Origin: Gottfriedia sp002574545
GTDB lineage: Bacteria > Bacillota > Bacilli > Bacillales > Bacillaceae_G
DNA: 64,000 bases
Assembly: GCA_052180195.1 (NCBI GenBank)
Contig: CP197469.1
Direction: 5' to 3' (one strand)
Part shown: in pieces, positions 34,763 through 43,167 of the stretch
Layout: each line of letters opens with the position of its first letter
Position numbering within the stretch: position 1 is the stretch's first letter
Notes under the pieces: model-generated
The model's database searches: none
What the model saw: the letters and a program-made list of their open reading frames with translations, nothing else
What the model was told of the DNA's origin: nothing
Made by a program: the position numbers and the translations under genes

Positions 34763-35914
34763 ATGAGAGAAGTAGTTATTGTTGATGCTTTAAGAACACC
34801 TATCGGTAAAAGAGGCGGCAGCTTTAGCGAAACAAGACCTGATGACTTAGCTGCAATTGTACTAAAGGAATTAGTAAGTCGAAATGAATTTGATCCAAAA
34901 GAAATAGATGATGTGATTATGGGCTGTGTTACTCAAATTGGTGAACAGGCTGGTGATATTGGTAGAGTTGCCGCTTTATTAGCAGGTCTACCAATAGAAG
35001 TGCCTGGTGTTACAATTGACCGACAATGCGGATCAAGTCAACAATCTGTCCATTTTGCATCACAAGCCATTTTAAGTGGGGATATGGACATTGTCATTGC
35101 TGCTGGTGTTGAAAGTATGACACGTGTACCAATGTTCTCGAATTTAAAAGGATCAAAATGGAATGAAAAACTAACGAATATGTATGGTGATTTTAACCAA
35201 GGAATTTCAGCAGAACGCATAAATGAAAAGTGGAATATCAGTCGAAGCCAACAAGATGAATTTGCTTATAATAGCCATCAAAAAGCATTAAAAGCAATGA
35301 AACAAGGTTATTTTGAAGACGAAATTGTTGCAGTTTCTGTTACGAATCAAGACGGTGAACAAGTTCAAGTTTCGAAAGATGAAGGACCGAGAGAAAACTC
35401 TTCGATTGAGAAATTATCCACTTTAAAACCAGCATTTACTGAAACTGGTTCAGTTACTGCTGGAAATGCCAGTCAAATTAGTGATGGTGCTGCAGGATTA
35501 CTTTTAATGAGTAAAGAAAAAGCACATCAATTAGGTTTTAAACCAAAGTTTCGAATTATTGGGAGAACAGTAGTAGGATCTGACCCTCAATTAATGTTAA
35601 CAGGTCCAATTCAAGCAACTCAAAAAGTACTACATAAATGTGGTTTAACAATCGATCAAATCGATTTGTTTGAAATAAATGAAGCATTTGCTACTGTTCC
35701 TTTAGCATGGCAAAAAGAATTAAATGTACCATTTGAAAAGTTAAATATATTCGGTGGAGCGATCGCATTAGGTCACCCACTTGGTGCTAGTGGTGCAAGA
35801 GTTATGGTCACTTTATGCAATGCTTTAGAGAAAACAGGCGGACGTTTTGGATTACAAGCGATCTGCGAAGGCCATGGTATGGCAAATGCGACAATTATTG
35901 AGAGATTAAATTAA
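34763..35914 (+). CDS. Acetyl-CoA acyltransferase/acetyltransferase (thiolase)
   Basis: A 383-aa thiolase that cleaves 3-oxoacyl-CoA or condenses acetyl-CoA. Catalytic residues are visible: Cys89 in DRQCGSSQQSVH, His338 in GGAIALGHPLGASGAR and Cys368 in CEGHGMANA, with the NEAFA Asn motif. The last Cys block reads CEGHG rather than the commoner CxGGG. ATG follows TTGGAGGATC. It is co-transcribed with the acyl-CoA dehydrogenase 31 bp upstream and the SDR gene 31 bp downstream, so the degradative direction is likely. Confidence 0.93.
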   Translation: MREVVIVDALRTPIGKRGGSFSETRPDDLAAIVLKELVSRNEFDPKEIDDVIMGCVTQIGEQAGDIGRVAALLAGLPIEVPGVTIDRQCGSSQQSVHFASQAILSGDMDIVIAAGVESMTRVPMFSNLKGSKWNEKLTNMYGDFNQGISAERINEKWNISRSQQDEFAYNSHQKALKAMKQGYFEDEIVAVSVTNQDGEQVQVSKDEGPRENSSIEKLSTLKPAFTETGSVTAGNASQISDGAAGLLLMSKEKAHQLGFKPKFRIIGRTVVGSDPQLMLTGPIQATQKVLHKCGLTIDQIDLFEINEAFATVPLAWQKELNVPFEKLNIFGGAIALGHPLGASGARVMVTLCNALEKTGGRFGLQAICEGHGMANATIIERLN

Positions 35915-35945
35915 TAACCAACAACAAACTGGGGGATTTAAAAAA

Positions 35946-36716
35946 ATGAATATTCGTGATAGTATAGCAATCGTTACAGGTGGAGCATCAGGTTTAGGTG
36001 CAGGTACAGTTAGAATGATTGTAGAAAATGGTGGGAAAGCTGCTATTTTCGATCTAAATGAAGAAAGAGCTGCAAGCTTGATTTCTGAATTAGGTGAAGA
36101 AAATGTTTGTTTTGAAAAAACAGATGTATCTTCAGAGGAGAGCGTAAAAAATTCAATTCGTAATGTTTTAACGAAATTCGGTTCATTCAATACAGTGGTA
36201 AACTGTGCGGGGATCGTTTTAGCTGAAAAAGTAATTAAAAGAGATGGAATTCATTCATTAGAATCTTTCCAAAAAATCATTAATGTAAACTTAGTTGGTA
36301 CGTTTAACGTTATTCGTTTAGCAGCCGAACAAATGATTAACAATGAACCAAATGAATTTGGTGAAAGAGGCGTTATTATTAACACCGCTTCTGTAGCAGC
36401 GTTTGATGGCCAAATGGGGCAAGCAGCTTACGGTGCATCCAAAAGTGCAGTAGCAGGAATGACATTACCAATTGCTAGGGATTTATCAAGATACGGCATC
36501 AGAGTCATGAGTATTGCTCCTGGAATATTTGAAACGCCAATGTTTGATGTATTACCAGAAAAAGCTAGAGAATCATTAGGTAATATGGTACCATTCCCAT
36601 CACGTCTTGGTAAACCATCTGAATACGCACACTTAGCGAAAAGCATTGTTGAAAATCCAATGTTAAATGGTGAGGTCATCCGTTTAGACGGTGCAATTCG
36701 TATGCAACCAAAATAA
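35946..36716 (+). CDS. SDR-family 3-hydroxyacyl-CoA dehydrogenase (HSD10-like)
   Basis: A 256-aa short-chain dehydrogenase. The NAD-binding motif GGASGLGAGTVRMI, the acidic residue in IFDLNEERA (favouring NAD), CAGI, and the active-site Tyr162 and Lys166 in AAYGASKSAVAGM are intact. IAPGIFETPMF and the overall pattern resemble type II 3-hydroxyacyl-CoA dehydrogenases (HSD17B10), including 2-methyl-3-hydroxybutyryl-CoA dehydrogenases of isoleucine breakdown. Context with acyl-CoA dehydrogenase and thiolase supports that. No enoyl-CoA hydratase is in the operon. ATG follows GGGGGAT. Confidence 0.87.
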   Translation: MNIRDSIAIVTGGASGLGAGTVRMIVENGGKAAIFDLNEERAASLISELGEENVCFEKTDVSSEESVKNSIRNVLTKFGSFNTVVNCAGIVLAEKVIKRDGIHSLESFQKIINVNLVGTFNVIRLAAEQMINNEPNEFGERGVIINTASVAAFDGQMGQAAYGASKSAVAGMTLPIARDLSRYGIRVMSIAPGIFETPMFDVLPEKARESLGNMVPFPSRLGKPSEYAHLAKSIVENPMLNGEVIRLDGAIRMQPK

Positions 36717-36726
36717 AAGGTAGATG

Positions 36727-36763
36727 AAAGGCAGGAGGAGCGTAACTTATTCTCCTGCTTTTT
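36727..36763 (+). terminator. Terminator of the acyl-CoA dehydrogenase operon
   Basis: GC-rich 7-bp stem (36731-36737 with 36752-36758) extended by A-T and G-T pairs to 11 bp, then five T. Confidence 0.82.
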
Positions 36764-36840
36764 AGAATAAACTACTTAATTAAATCAATGCGATTTTATG
36801 AAGTTATGATAGAAAAACGACTCATAAGAATCTTTTATCC

Positions 36841-37011
36841 TTACTTTTTATTATAAAAAAGGTCAGGTTTTCCACAATTTGGGCACTCATATAAATAATG
36901 TTCTTGAATTTCGTTACTAATATTTGAATTCTCGTCATTAATGGAAACGTCTGAATTACAATTTGGACAATTATTGCTATTTTTTGAGGATTTATTTTTT
37001 AAATTCTCCAT
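36841..37011 (-). CDS. Small zinc-ribbon protein
   Basis: A 56-aa polar protein with two CPNC knuckles (NNCPNCNSD and YECPNCGKPDLF) about 30 residues apart, a single zinc ribbon. ATG at 37011 follows AAAGGATGAA on the minus strand; an in-frame ATG 24 bases earlier has only a weak site. Function unknown. It is divergent from the SRPBCC gene. Confidence 0.65.
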   Translation of the reverse strand: MENLKNKSSKNSNNCPNCNSDVSINDENSNISNEIQEHYLYECPNCGKPDLFYNKK

Positions 37012-37162
37012 CTTCAATTCATCCTTTCTTTTCATTTCTCTAATAAATCTTTTATATTTTACCCATTAAATGATCGATTTTATTAAATAAATTAAATCTA
37101 TTTTGGCAATACAGTATAATGTACTTTTAATATATTTTGGGTTCAAGAGAGGCGGTATTAAA

Positions 37163-37588
37163 ATGGAAACAACGAATAAGGTAACTGTAAAAGCGACGAT
37201 TAACGCACCAATTGAAAAAGTATGGGAATTTTGGACAGAATCTGAACATATTAAAAAATGGAACTTTGCTTCAGATGATTGGCACACACCAATTGCAGAA
37301 AATGACTTACGTGTAGGTGGGGAATTCCGTTCAAGAATGGAAGCAAAAGATGGTAGTTTTGGTTTCGACTTTGGCGGGATTTATGATGAAGTAAAAAAAT
37401 ATGAAGTTATAGCATATACACTAGGTGATGGTAGAAAGGTTAAGATAACATTTAGTGGAAATGAAAACGAAACAGAAGTAATTGAAACATTTGACCCTGA
37501 AACAACTAATCCTGTTGAGCTTCAACAACAAGGATGGCAAGCAATTCTAGACAATTTTAAAAAATATACTGAACAAACAATTAAATAA
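37163..37588 (+). CDS. SRPBCC/AHSA1-domain protein
   Basis: A 141-aa single-domain protein of the START/AHSA1 superfamily. It opens KVTVKATINAPIEKVWEFWTESEHIKKWNFASDDWHTP and contains GGEFRSRMEAKDGSFGFDFGGIYDEV, then FDPETTNPVELQQQGWQAILDNFKKY, all typical of the Aha1-like ligand-binding fold. Ligand and role are unknown. ATG at 37163 follows AGAGGCGG; the longer upstream frame has no site. Monocistronic with a terminator. Confidence 0.87.
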   Translation: METTNKVTVKATINAPIEKVWEFWTESEHIKKWNFASDDWHTPIAENDLRVGGEFRSRMEAKDGSFGFDFGGIYDEVKKYEVIAYTLGDGRKVKITFSGNENETEVIETFDPETTNPVELQQQGWQAILDNFKKYTEQTIK

Positions 37589-37643
37589 GTAGATCTACAG
37601 ATTTTAGTAATTGATAAAAGCACAAATAGGTATACAAATGCAT

Positions 37644-37669
37644 AAAAGGGCTACTTTTGTAGCCCTTTT
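37644..37669. terminator. Bidirectional terminator between SRPBCC gene and a secreted-protein gene
   Basis: A perfect 11-bp stem (37644-37654 with 37659-37669) with a 4-nt loop, bounded by A and T tracts, between convergent genes. Confidence 0.85.
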
Positions 37670-37681
37670 AATTGTCTTAAT

Positions 37682-38524
37682 TTAGTTAATGCTTGAAAAC
37701 AAAGGGTCGATATTCACTTTCCAAGGAGAGATAGGTGAAGTTCTAACCATAGTAAAAGAAAGTGTGGACCTTAACCGCCCTCTATTTTTTATAAAAAGAT
37801 TAACCTCTACTGGGATTTTAGTTTCTAAAACAGATGGGTCTGAATCCATTGTTTTGGGCAAAGTCCACTGAATCGCTTCTATATTTTTTATTTTCTTAAG
37901 ATTTTTTTTCATATTTTTATGATTACTTATGGCAATTTTTTTAACCAAGCCTTTATCTTGGTTTTTAATCGTAACGAAAAATACATTCAACAGTTGGGAA
38001 GGTGGTAAGTTATTCATATATTCATCAAGCTTACCAGCAGCTTTAAGGATCATCACATGATGTGATAAGTCTGCTTTACCTGTCCGATGTGTTGTACTTC
38101 CCATAAAATGAATGCAAAAATGTCCACAAAAACCATTTGGAAGTGAACCAGCTCCATGTGGCATTCCGTGCATGGAAGCAGGGATTAGGTTTTCATCAGC
38201 TAAAATTAATACAGCCCTTCTTCTCCAACTCCAGTTCCCATCGTATATCTCCTTCATGATTCTTGTATCTTCTCTTGTTAGTGGCTGAACATCTGCATGC
38301 CTACTCCCAGCTCTTCTTTGTACATTAAAGCTCTTACCAGTTTCCACATCGATTACAGTGAACAACGAGTATTTTGGGATTATTTTGTTAACAGCTTCCC
38401 AATCTTGAATTTCTATTTGAAAGCTAATCGGGGTTAGTACTGGCTCGTTTGACGAAGCGTAAGTAAAATCTGCAAAGCAAATAAATGATAGGGACAGGCT
38501 GACTATAAAAAATAATTTTTTCAC
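37682..38524 (-). CDS. Secreted protein of unknown function with a GHFCIHF motif
   Basis: A 280-aa exported protein: Lys-Lys start, hydrophobic core and a cleavage region near residues 22-25 (TYASS). The central part (residues 74-170) is rich in conserved-looking His and Cys: SRHADVQPL, WSWRRRAVLIL, SMHGMPHGAG, GFCGHFCIHF, STTHRTGK and SHHVMI. The spacing of His residues and Cys137 faintly recalls the HG...SHGCIR arrangement of YkuD L,D-transpeptidases, but the core motif differs. Similar uncharacterised domains occur in Firmicute cell-wall proteins. A cell-envelope enzyme or metal-binding role is inference. Start chosen at the only ATG before the signal peptide. Confidence 0.7.
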   Translation of the reverse strand: MKKLFFIVSLSLSFICFADFTYASSNEPVLTPISFQIEIQDWEAVNKIIPKYSLFTVIDVETGKSFNVQRRAGSRHADVQPLTREDTRIMKEIYDGNWSWRRRAVLILADENLIPASMHGMPHGAGSLPNGFCGHFCIHFMGSTTHRTGKADLSHHVMILKAAGKLDEYMNNLPPSQLLNVFFVTIKNQDKGLVKKIAISNHKNMKKNLKKIKNIEAIQWTLPKTMDSDPSVLETKIPVEVNLFIKNRGRLRSTLSFTMVRTSPISPWKVNIDPLFSSIN

Positions 38525-38842
38525 AGCTAAAAATCAACTCCGATGTTTAGTAATTAATAACATCTATTTTGTGTAATTTTTTAGAAAAAATAGCTAATAA
38601 AAATTTGGAAATATAAATGTTTTCGTTTTTTTAAAGGTTTTACTCATACTTCACTAGATACTTCTTAATAAATAATTTCTTTTTGAACTAACCGAATGCT
38701 TCCTGTAAAACTTGATCAACTTTATAGTTCTTTTTAGAATAAAATATCAGTTAAGGCGAATTATCAAACATAATTGAGCTAACAAATAAATATGTTAAGG
38801 TAGGCATGGATTAAATGTAAAATTGATGTTCTCCAAGTAGAA

Positions 38843-38871
38843 TTGACAGACTAAGATGCATAACTTATCAT
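38843..38871 (+). promoter_or_regulatory. Sigma-A promoter of the hydrolase-tetR operon
   Basis: A perfect -35 TTGACA (38843-38848), 17-bp spacer, and TATCAT (38866-38871). Confidence 0.65.
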
Positions 38872-38889
38872 AAGTGAGTAACTCACTTA
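38871..38889. promoter_or_regulatory. 19-bp operator palindrome for the adjacent TetR regulator
   Basis: TAAGTGAGTAACTCACTTA is a perfect 9-bp inverted repeat around one A. It starts at the last base of the -10 box and covers the expected transcription start, so a bound repressor would block initiation. The TetR-family gene at 39982 is the natural candidate. Confidence 0.7.
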
Positions 38890-38920
38890 ATAAGAGATAG
38901 CAGAAAGGAAAAAACTCAAA

Positions 38921-39952
38921 ATGACAAAATCTAATATTTTATCCGATTTCCTTTTTCGTAAATTTATTCAAAGGAAAAATGAAAAAAGGTTAGAAATTAA
39001 TACTGAATATATGATAAATGAAGAAAAGTATGTATCGATTGGGGGAATTGATCAATGGATAACGATTCGTGGGGAAGATAGAAGAAACCCTGTTCTTTTA
39101 TTGATTCATGGTGGTCCTGCCTCAACTTATTCGATTTTTAGTTCTATAATACGTCCTTGGGAAAGGCATTTTACTATTGTTCAATGGGATCAGCGAGGTG
39201 CAGGAAAAACTTTTAAAAGAAATGGTAAAGAAGGCTGTGGTAAAATTACATTACAACAGTTGGCAGAAGATGGAATTGAATTAAGTCATCTTATTTCGAA
39301 TGAACTTGAGAAAGAAAAAATTATTTTGGTTGGAAGTTCTGTCGGTAGTCTTATCGCTACATTAATGATTAAGGAAAGACCAAATCTCTATTTTGCGTAT
39401 GTAGGGACCGATCAAAATTGTTTGGATTATGAAAATATTGCATATCAATTGGGCATTGATGCTTTGTCTGATGCAAGAGATAAGAGGGGACTAAAGAAAT
39501 TTAAAGAAATAGGGCCAGATCAAACAAAATGGACACAAAAAGATTATGACAAAAGAAATCAGCTATTAGTAAAATCTATAAAAAATGTTCCTAATATGGT
39601 AATGGACCTTATTTTACCTGCAATGCTTTCATCACCACAACATAATATGAACGATTTATTCGATATTTTTAAAGGGATGAAATTTTCAGGGGAACAATTG
39701 TTTAATGAACTAATGAATTTTGATTATGGGCGGTTAGGAACAGCATTTTCAATTCCTTTCTTTATTTTTCAAGGAGACAATGATATTATTACCCCTACTA
39801 AAAATGCAGAACGATTTTTGCAAGAAATCGAAGCACCTTTAAAAGAGTTTATTTATATAAATAACGCTGGACATTTAGCTTGCTTTGCTAGACCTGAGCA
39901 GTTTTTAGAAGAATTGGTAAATAGAGTAAGACCTTTAGCAATTAATAATTAA
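38921..39952 (+). CDS. Alpha/beta hydrolase, proline-iminopeptidase-like
   Basis: A 343-aa alpha/beta hydrolase. LLIHGGPASTY supplies the oxyanion HGGP motif, VQWDQRGAGKTF the DQRGAG motif of proline iminopeptidases, LVGSSVGSLIAT the nucleophile elbow (G-S-S-V-G), IFQGDNDIITP the Asp and NNAGHLACFARP the His. No signal peptide. ATG follows AGAAAGGAAA. Directly preceded by a TetR-type operator and followed 29 bp later by a TetR gene, so expression is probably induced by a small molecule. Substrate unknown. Confidence 0.87.
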   Translation: MTKSNILSDFLFRKFIQRKNEKRLEINTEYMINEEKYVSIGGIDQWITIRGEDRRNPVLLLIHGGPASTYSIFSSIIRPWERHFTIVQWDQRGAGKTFKRNGKEGCGKITLQQLAEDGIELSHLISNELEKEKIILVGSSVGSLIATLMIKERPNLYFAYVGTDQNCLDYENIAYQLGIDALSDARDKRGLKKFKEIGPDQTKWTQKDYDKRNQLLVKSIKNVPNMVMDLILPAMLSSPQHNMNDLFDIFKGMKFSGEQLFNELMNFDYGRLGTAFSIPFFIFQGDNDIITPTKNAERFLQEIEAPLKEFIYINNAGHLACFARPEQFLEELVNRVRPLAINN

Positions 39953-39981
39953 GTAGGAATTTATAAATTGGAGTGAGTAAG

Positions 39982-40560
39982 TTGTTACCAAAAGATGATA
40001 ATCAACAAACTGATCGAAAGGTGCTAATAAAACAATCTGCATTGAAAATTTTTGCATTGAATGGTTATAAAAATACGAAAACAAGTGTAATTGCAAATGA
40101 AGCAAATGTTAGTGAAGGGTTAATTTTTCGCCATTTTCAATCAAAGGCAGAATTGTTTTTTCAAATTATTGAAAGCCTAATGATTGAGTCTCAAAGTGAG
40201 CTAAGTTCATTGCAGTTTTTCCAAGGAACACCTTACCAACTATTAAAATTATTAACTGAAAAAATGTTAGACGAAGATCATAAATATGCATTTATGATTA
40301 TCGAACAAGCGAGGAAAAATACTGAAGTACCAGAAAAAGTGACTGAATTATTATCAAAATATTCACCTGATTATTTAATTGATTTACTAATACCAATTTT
40401 TATAAAAGGACAAGAAAATGGTGAATTAATAAATGAAGATCCACGCAAAATATTAGTATGGTATTTCAATGTGATAAATAGTTTAACCATTCAAGATCTT
40501 GTTGATAATAAATTTGGTTTACCTTCTTCTGATTTTTTGATGAAATTGTTAAAGGCTTAA
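39982..40560 (+). CDS. TetR/AcrR-family transcriptional regulator
   Basis: A 192-aa regulator with an N-terminal helix-turn-helix: RKVLIKQSALKIFALNGYKNTKTSVIANEANVSEGLIFRHFQSKAELFFQII, typical TetR. The C-terminal ligand domain is divergent. TTG at 39982 is chosen because GGAGTGAG (39970-39977) is well placed for it; an in-frame GTG at 39973 overlaps the site. It is the second gene of the hydrolase operon and probably represses it through the palindrome at 38871. Confidence 0.88.
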   Translation: MLPKDDNQQTDRKVLIKQSALKIFALNGYKNTKTSVIANEANVSEGLIFRHFQSKAELFFQIIESLMIESQSELSSLQFFQGTPYQLLKLLTEKMLDEDHKYAFMIIEQARKNTEVPEKVTELLSKYSPDYLIDLLIPIFIKGQENGELINEDPRKILVWYFNVINSLTIQDLVDNKFGLPSSDFLMKLLKA

Positions 40561-40602
40561 ATGGTAGTGATTGAAATAAAATTCTCAGTAATAAGAGTTC
40601 TT

Positions 40603-40632
40603 AAAGGATGTCTAATTAGACATCCTTTTTTT
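40603..40632 (+). terminator. Terminator of the hydrolase-tetR operon
   Basis: A 12-bp nearly continuous palindrome (40603-40614 with 40617-40628) followed by further T to a total run of seven. Confidence 0.85.
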
Positions 40633-40724
40633 CGTCCAAAAATCATAATTTAACATTTCCGCAATGAATATTTAAGTAATTTATTCAAAAAATACTCTTA
40701 TGCCGAACCTAGTAAGAGGAATCT

Positions 40725-41945
40725 ATGAAAAAAATATTTAAATTCATATTTAAAACTTTAGTACTTCTATTTTCACTCTTGGTCATATTATTTGCTTTAA
40801 ATGAGATTGAAATGGAGAAAGCTCAAAAAGAGAATATTTTTGCCAAAAAGCCTATAACATATCCGATGGGATATAGTGATTTGTCGGTTTTTATGAGTGG
40901 AGCTAAGTTAAATAATCAATTATTTCATGATATTAGAAATGCAAAAAAAGAAGTGCATATTTACTTTTTTTCAGTATCTAATGATCGTGTTTCACATGAA
41001 TTTTTAGATATTTTGAAAAAGAAAAGTGATGAAGGAATTCCAGTTTATTATGCAGTTGATCGTCTTGGTGGAATTTTATTAGAACGGAAAGAAAGAAAAT
41101 CTTTAATTGATCATGGAGTACATTTTACCTATTTTAATAAACCGCAATTATCCTATTTTTTTGCATCAATAAATCACAGAAATCATCGTAGGATGACGAT
41201 TATTGATGGAGAAATTGGCTATATTGGTGGATTTAATATAGGTAAAAAGTATATTGATGAAAAAAAAGGATTAATACCGTGGGATGATGTTCAACTTAGA
41301 TTAGAAGGTAGCGGTGTAGAAGGCTTAGAAAAACAATTTGTACATGATTGGAGAAAAAATTCAGACCAAAAAATTACTCAAATGGAAATCAGTAAAAAAA
41401 AGGGGAGAAGCCAGCATCAATTTGTTTCTTATACTAAAATAGGGATTGAGCAAGAATATCGTAAATTGTTTAAACAAGCAAAACGCTCTATCACAATTTA
41501 TTCCCCTTACTTTATACCAAATAATAAAGTAATTTGGGATTCATTAGTAGATGCAGCTAATAGAGGAATTGAAGTAAAGATCCTCTATTCTCATAAGTCA
41601 GACGCCCTTTTAGTAGAACAAGCAGCATTGCCATATATAAAGAAAGCTTGGAAAAATAACATGAAAGTTTATGGGTTTAAAAAAGGTATTTTCCACGGTA
41701 AAGTAATTAAAATTGATAATCAAGTACTAATGATTGGCACAACAAATTTTGATTCTAGGTCATTTCATTTAACGGATGAATTAAATTGTTATATATATGA
41801 TCAACAATTTATCAAACAAGTAGAACCAAAATTAGAGGATGCACTTAACTATTCTATTGAAATTACACCTACTTATATTAAAAATTTACCATTTAAAGAA
41901 AAAATAAAAGAAAAAATAGCGAAAGTATTTGAGTTTTATTTGTAG
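40725..41945 (+). CDS. Cardiolipin-synthase-like phospholipase D protein (ClsB/YwjE type)
   Basis: A 406-aa protein with one N-terminal membrane helix (residues 4-25) and two PLD domains, the size and layout of B. subtilis YwjE (ClsB). It is expected to join two phosphatidylglycerols to cardiolipin at the membrane. The second HKD motif is canonical (His324, Lys326, Asp331 in FHGKVIKID). The first reads NHRRMTIID: His154 and Asp161 are kept, but the lysine is Arg156. ATG follows AAGAGGAAT. Monocistronic with a terminator. It could be a less active or differently specific PLD enzyme. Confidence 0.83.
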   Translation: MKKIFKFIFKTLVLLFSLLVILFALNEIEMEKAQKENIFAKKPITYPMGYSDLSVFMSGAKLNNQLFHDIRNAKKEVHIYFFSVSNDRVSHEFLDILKKKSDEGIPVYYAVDRLGGILLERKERKSLIDHGVHFTYFNKPQLSYFFASINHRNHRRMTIIDGEIGYIGGFNIGKKYIDEKKGLIPWDDVQLRLEGSGVEGLEKQFVHDWRKNSDQKITQMEISKKKGRSQHQFVSYTKIGIEQEYRKLFKQAKRSITIYSPYFIPNNKVIWDSLVDAANRGIEVKILYSHKSDALLVEQAALPYIKKAWKNNMKVYGFKKGIFHGKVIKIDNQVLMIGTTNFDSRSFHLTDELNCYIYDQQFIKQVEPKLEDALNYSIEITPTYIKNLPFKEKIKEKIAKVFEFYL

Positions 41946-41999
41946 GATCAAAACTAGTTGTACTTTATTTTTATTTAAAGAATACAATAAAAAAATATG

Positions 42000-42037
42000 A
42001 AAGATTAATCAAGAAAATTGGTTAATCTTTTTTTATT
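42000..42037 (+). terminator. Terminator of the cardiolipin-synthase-like gene
   Basis: A 13-bp stem with one G-T pair (42000-42012 with 42018-42030) and seven or more T. Confidence 0.85.
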
Positions 42038-42060
42038 TTCAATTATTTATAAAAATACAA

Positions 42061-42089
42061 TTGATTTTATAATTATTCATAACTATAAT
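42061..42089 (+). promoter_or_regulatory. Sigma-A promoter of the arg operon
   Basis: TTGATT (42061-42066), 17-bp spacer, TATAAT (42084-42089), giving a start about 27 bp before argC. Confidence 0.7.
42064..42081. promoter_or_regulatory. ARG-box-like ArgR/AhrC operator
   Basis: ATTTTATAATTATTCATA agrees with the 18-bp ARG box TNTGNATWWWWATNCANA except at two positions in the left half. It lies in the spacer between -35 and -10, where bound AhrC would block the promoter. Confidence 0.5.
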
Positions 42090-42122
42090 GAAGAATATAA
42101 TTTTATTAAAGGGGATATTAAA

Positions 42123-43154
42123 ATGAAAGTTGGTATTATGGGGGCAACCGGATATGGTGGACTTGAACTGATTAGATTACTATCAATGCATCCAGAAATA
42201 AGCGGGATGAATTTTTATTCAACATCAGATTATACAGAAGATTTGTCTACGTATTATCCACATTTAGCTACTAATACAAGTGGTCCAATAAAAAAGTGGA
42301 ATAAAAATAAATCTGTTATAGAAAATGATATTTTATTTTTTGCTACACCACATGGAATTAGTAGTGAATTAATTGGAGAAATCGATTTTTCGAAAACAAA
42401 ATTGATTGATTTATCTGGAGATTTTCGATTAAAAAAAGAAGAAACATACGAAAAATGGTATAAACATACACATCCTTGTTTTTCAAAAACGAATCAATTT
42501 ACGTACGGACTATCTGAACTTAATCGAGAAGCAATCAATCAATCGAATAATATAGCTAATCCGGGATGTTATCCAACAGCAACACTACTAGGGGTTGCTC
42601 CCTTATTAAAAGCAGGAATTGTCGAGAAAAATTCAATTATAGTAGATGCTAAATCAGGAATTTCTGGAGCTGGAAAAACAGCTAATCAAACGACTCAATT
42701 TATGAATCGGAACGAAAATTTAACAGCCTATAAAATGACTGAACATCAACATATTCCTGAAATTGAACAATTTATAGGATCAATTGATTCAACCCAGGAT
42801 TTTATAACATTTACACCACATTTAGTACCTATGACTAGAGGGATTTTGTCAACAATTTATGTTACTTCAACACGTGAAATTAGTAACGAAGAATTAAAAG
42901 AAATCTATAATCAAAGTTATGAAGATTCCTATTTTGTGAGAGTAAGAGATAACATACCTTGTACAAAAGATGTTTATGGTTCAAATTTCTGTGATATATA
43001 CGCTACTTATGACGATCGTACAAATCGAATTACAATCGTTTCTGTCATTGATAATCTTGTTAAAGGCGCCGCTGGGCAGGCAATTCAAAATATGAATTTA
43101 ATGTTAGGTTTGCCTGAAGAAACAGGTTTGCAATTTACACCAATATTTCCATAA
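42123..43154 (+). CDS. argC: N-acetyl-gamma-glutamyl-phosphate reductase
   Basis: Third step of arginine synthesis, NADPH-dependent. The 343-aa protein has the nucleotide motif GATGYGGLELIRLL, the catalytic Cys in NPGCYPTATLLG, SGISGAGK and PHLVPMTRGIL with the active His region EHQHIPEIEQ. ATG at 42123 follows AAAGGGGAT; the longer frame upstream covers the promoter and is rejected. First gene of argC-argJ-argB-argD. Confidence 0.95.
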   Translation: MKVGIMGATGYGGLELIRLLSMHPEISGMNFYSTSDYTEDLSTYYPHLATNTSGPIKKWNKNKSVIENDILFFATPHGISSELIGEIDFSKTKLIDLSGDFRLKKEETYEKWYKHTHPCFSKTNQFTYGLSELNREAINQSNNIANPGCYPTATLLGVAPLLKAGIVEKNSIIVDAKSGISGAGKTANQTTQFMNRNENLTAYKMTEHQHIPEIEQFIGSIDSTQDFITFTPHLVPMTRGILSTIYVTSTREISNEELKEIYNQSYEDSYFVRVRDNIPCTKDVYGSNFCDIYATYDDRTNRITIVSVIDNLVKGAAGQAIQNMNLMLGLPEETGLQFTPIFP

Positions 43155-43167
43155 GGAGAGATAAAAG

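Larger units (their letters stand above)
38525..38920. other. Divergent intergenic region with a promoter and operator on the right
   Basis: 396 bp between a secreted-protein gene (minus) and a hydrolase gene (plus). The right end carries the promoter and 19-bp palindrome listed separately. The remainder is AT-rich with nothing recognised. Confidence 0.5.

Noticed and set aside
37689..37871. 60-codon plus-strand frame in the secreted-protein gene
   Set aside because: Antisense shadow without a ribosome binding site.
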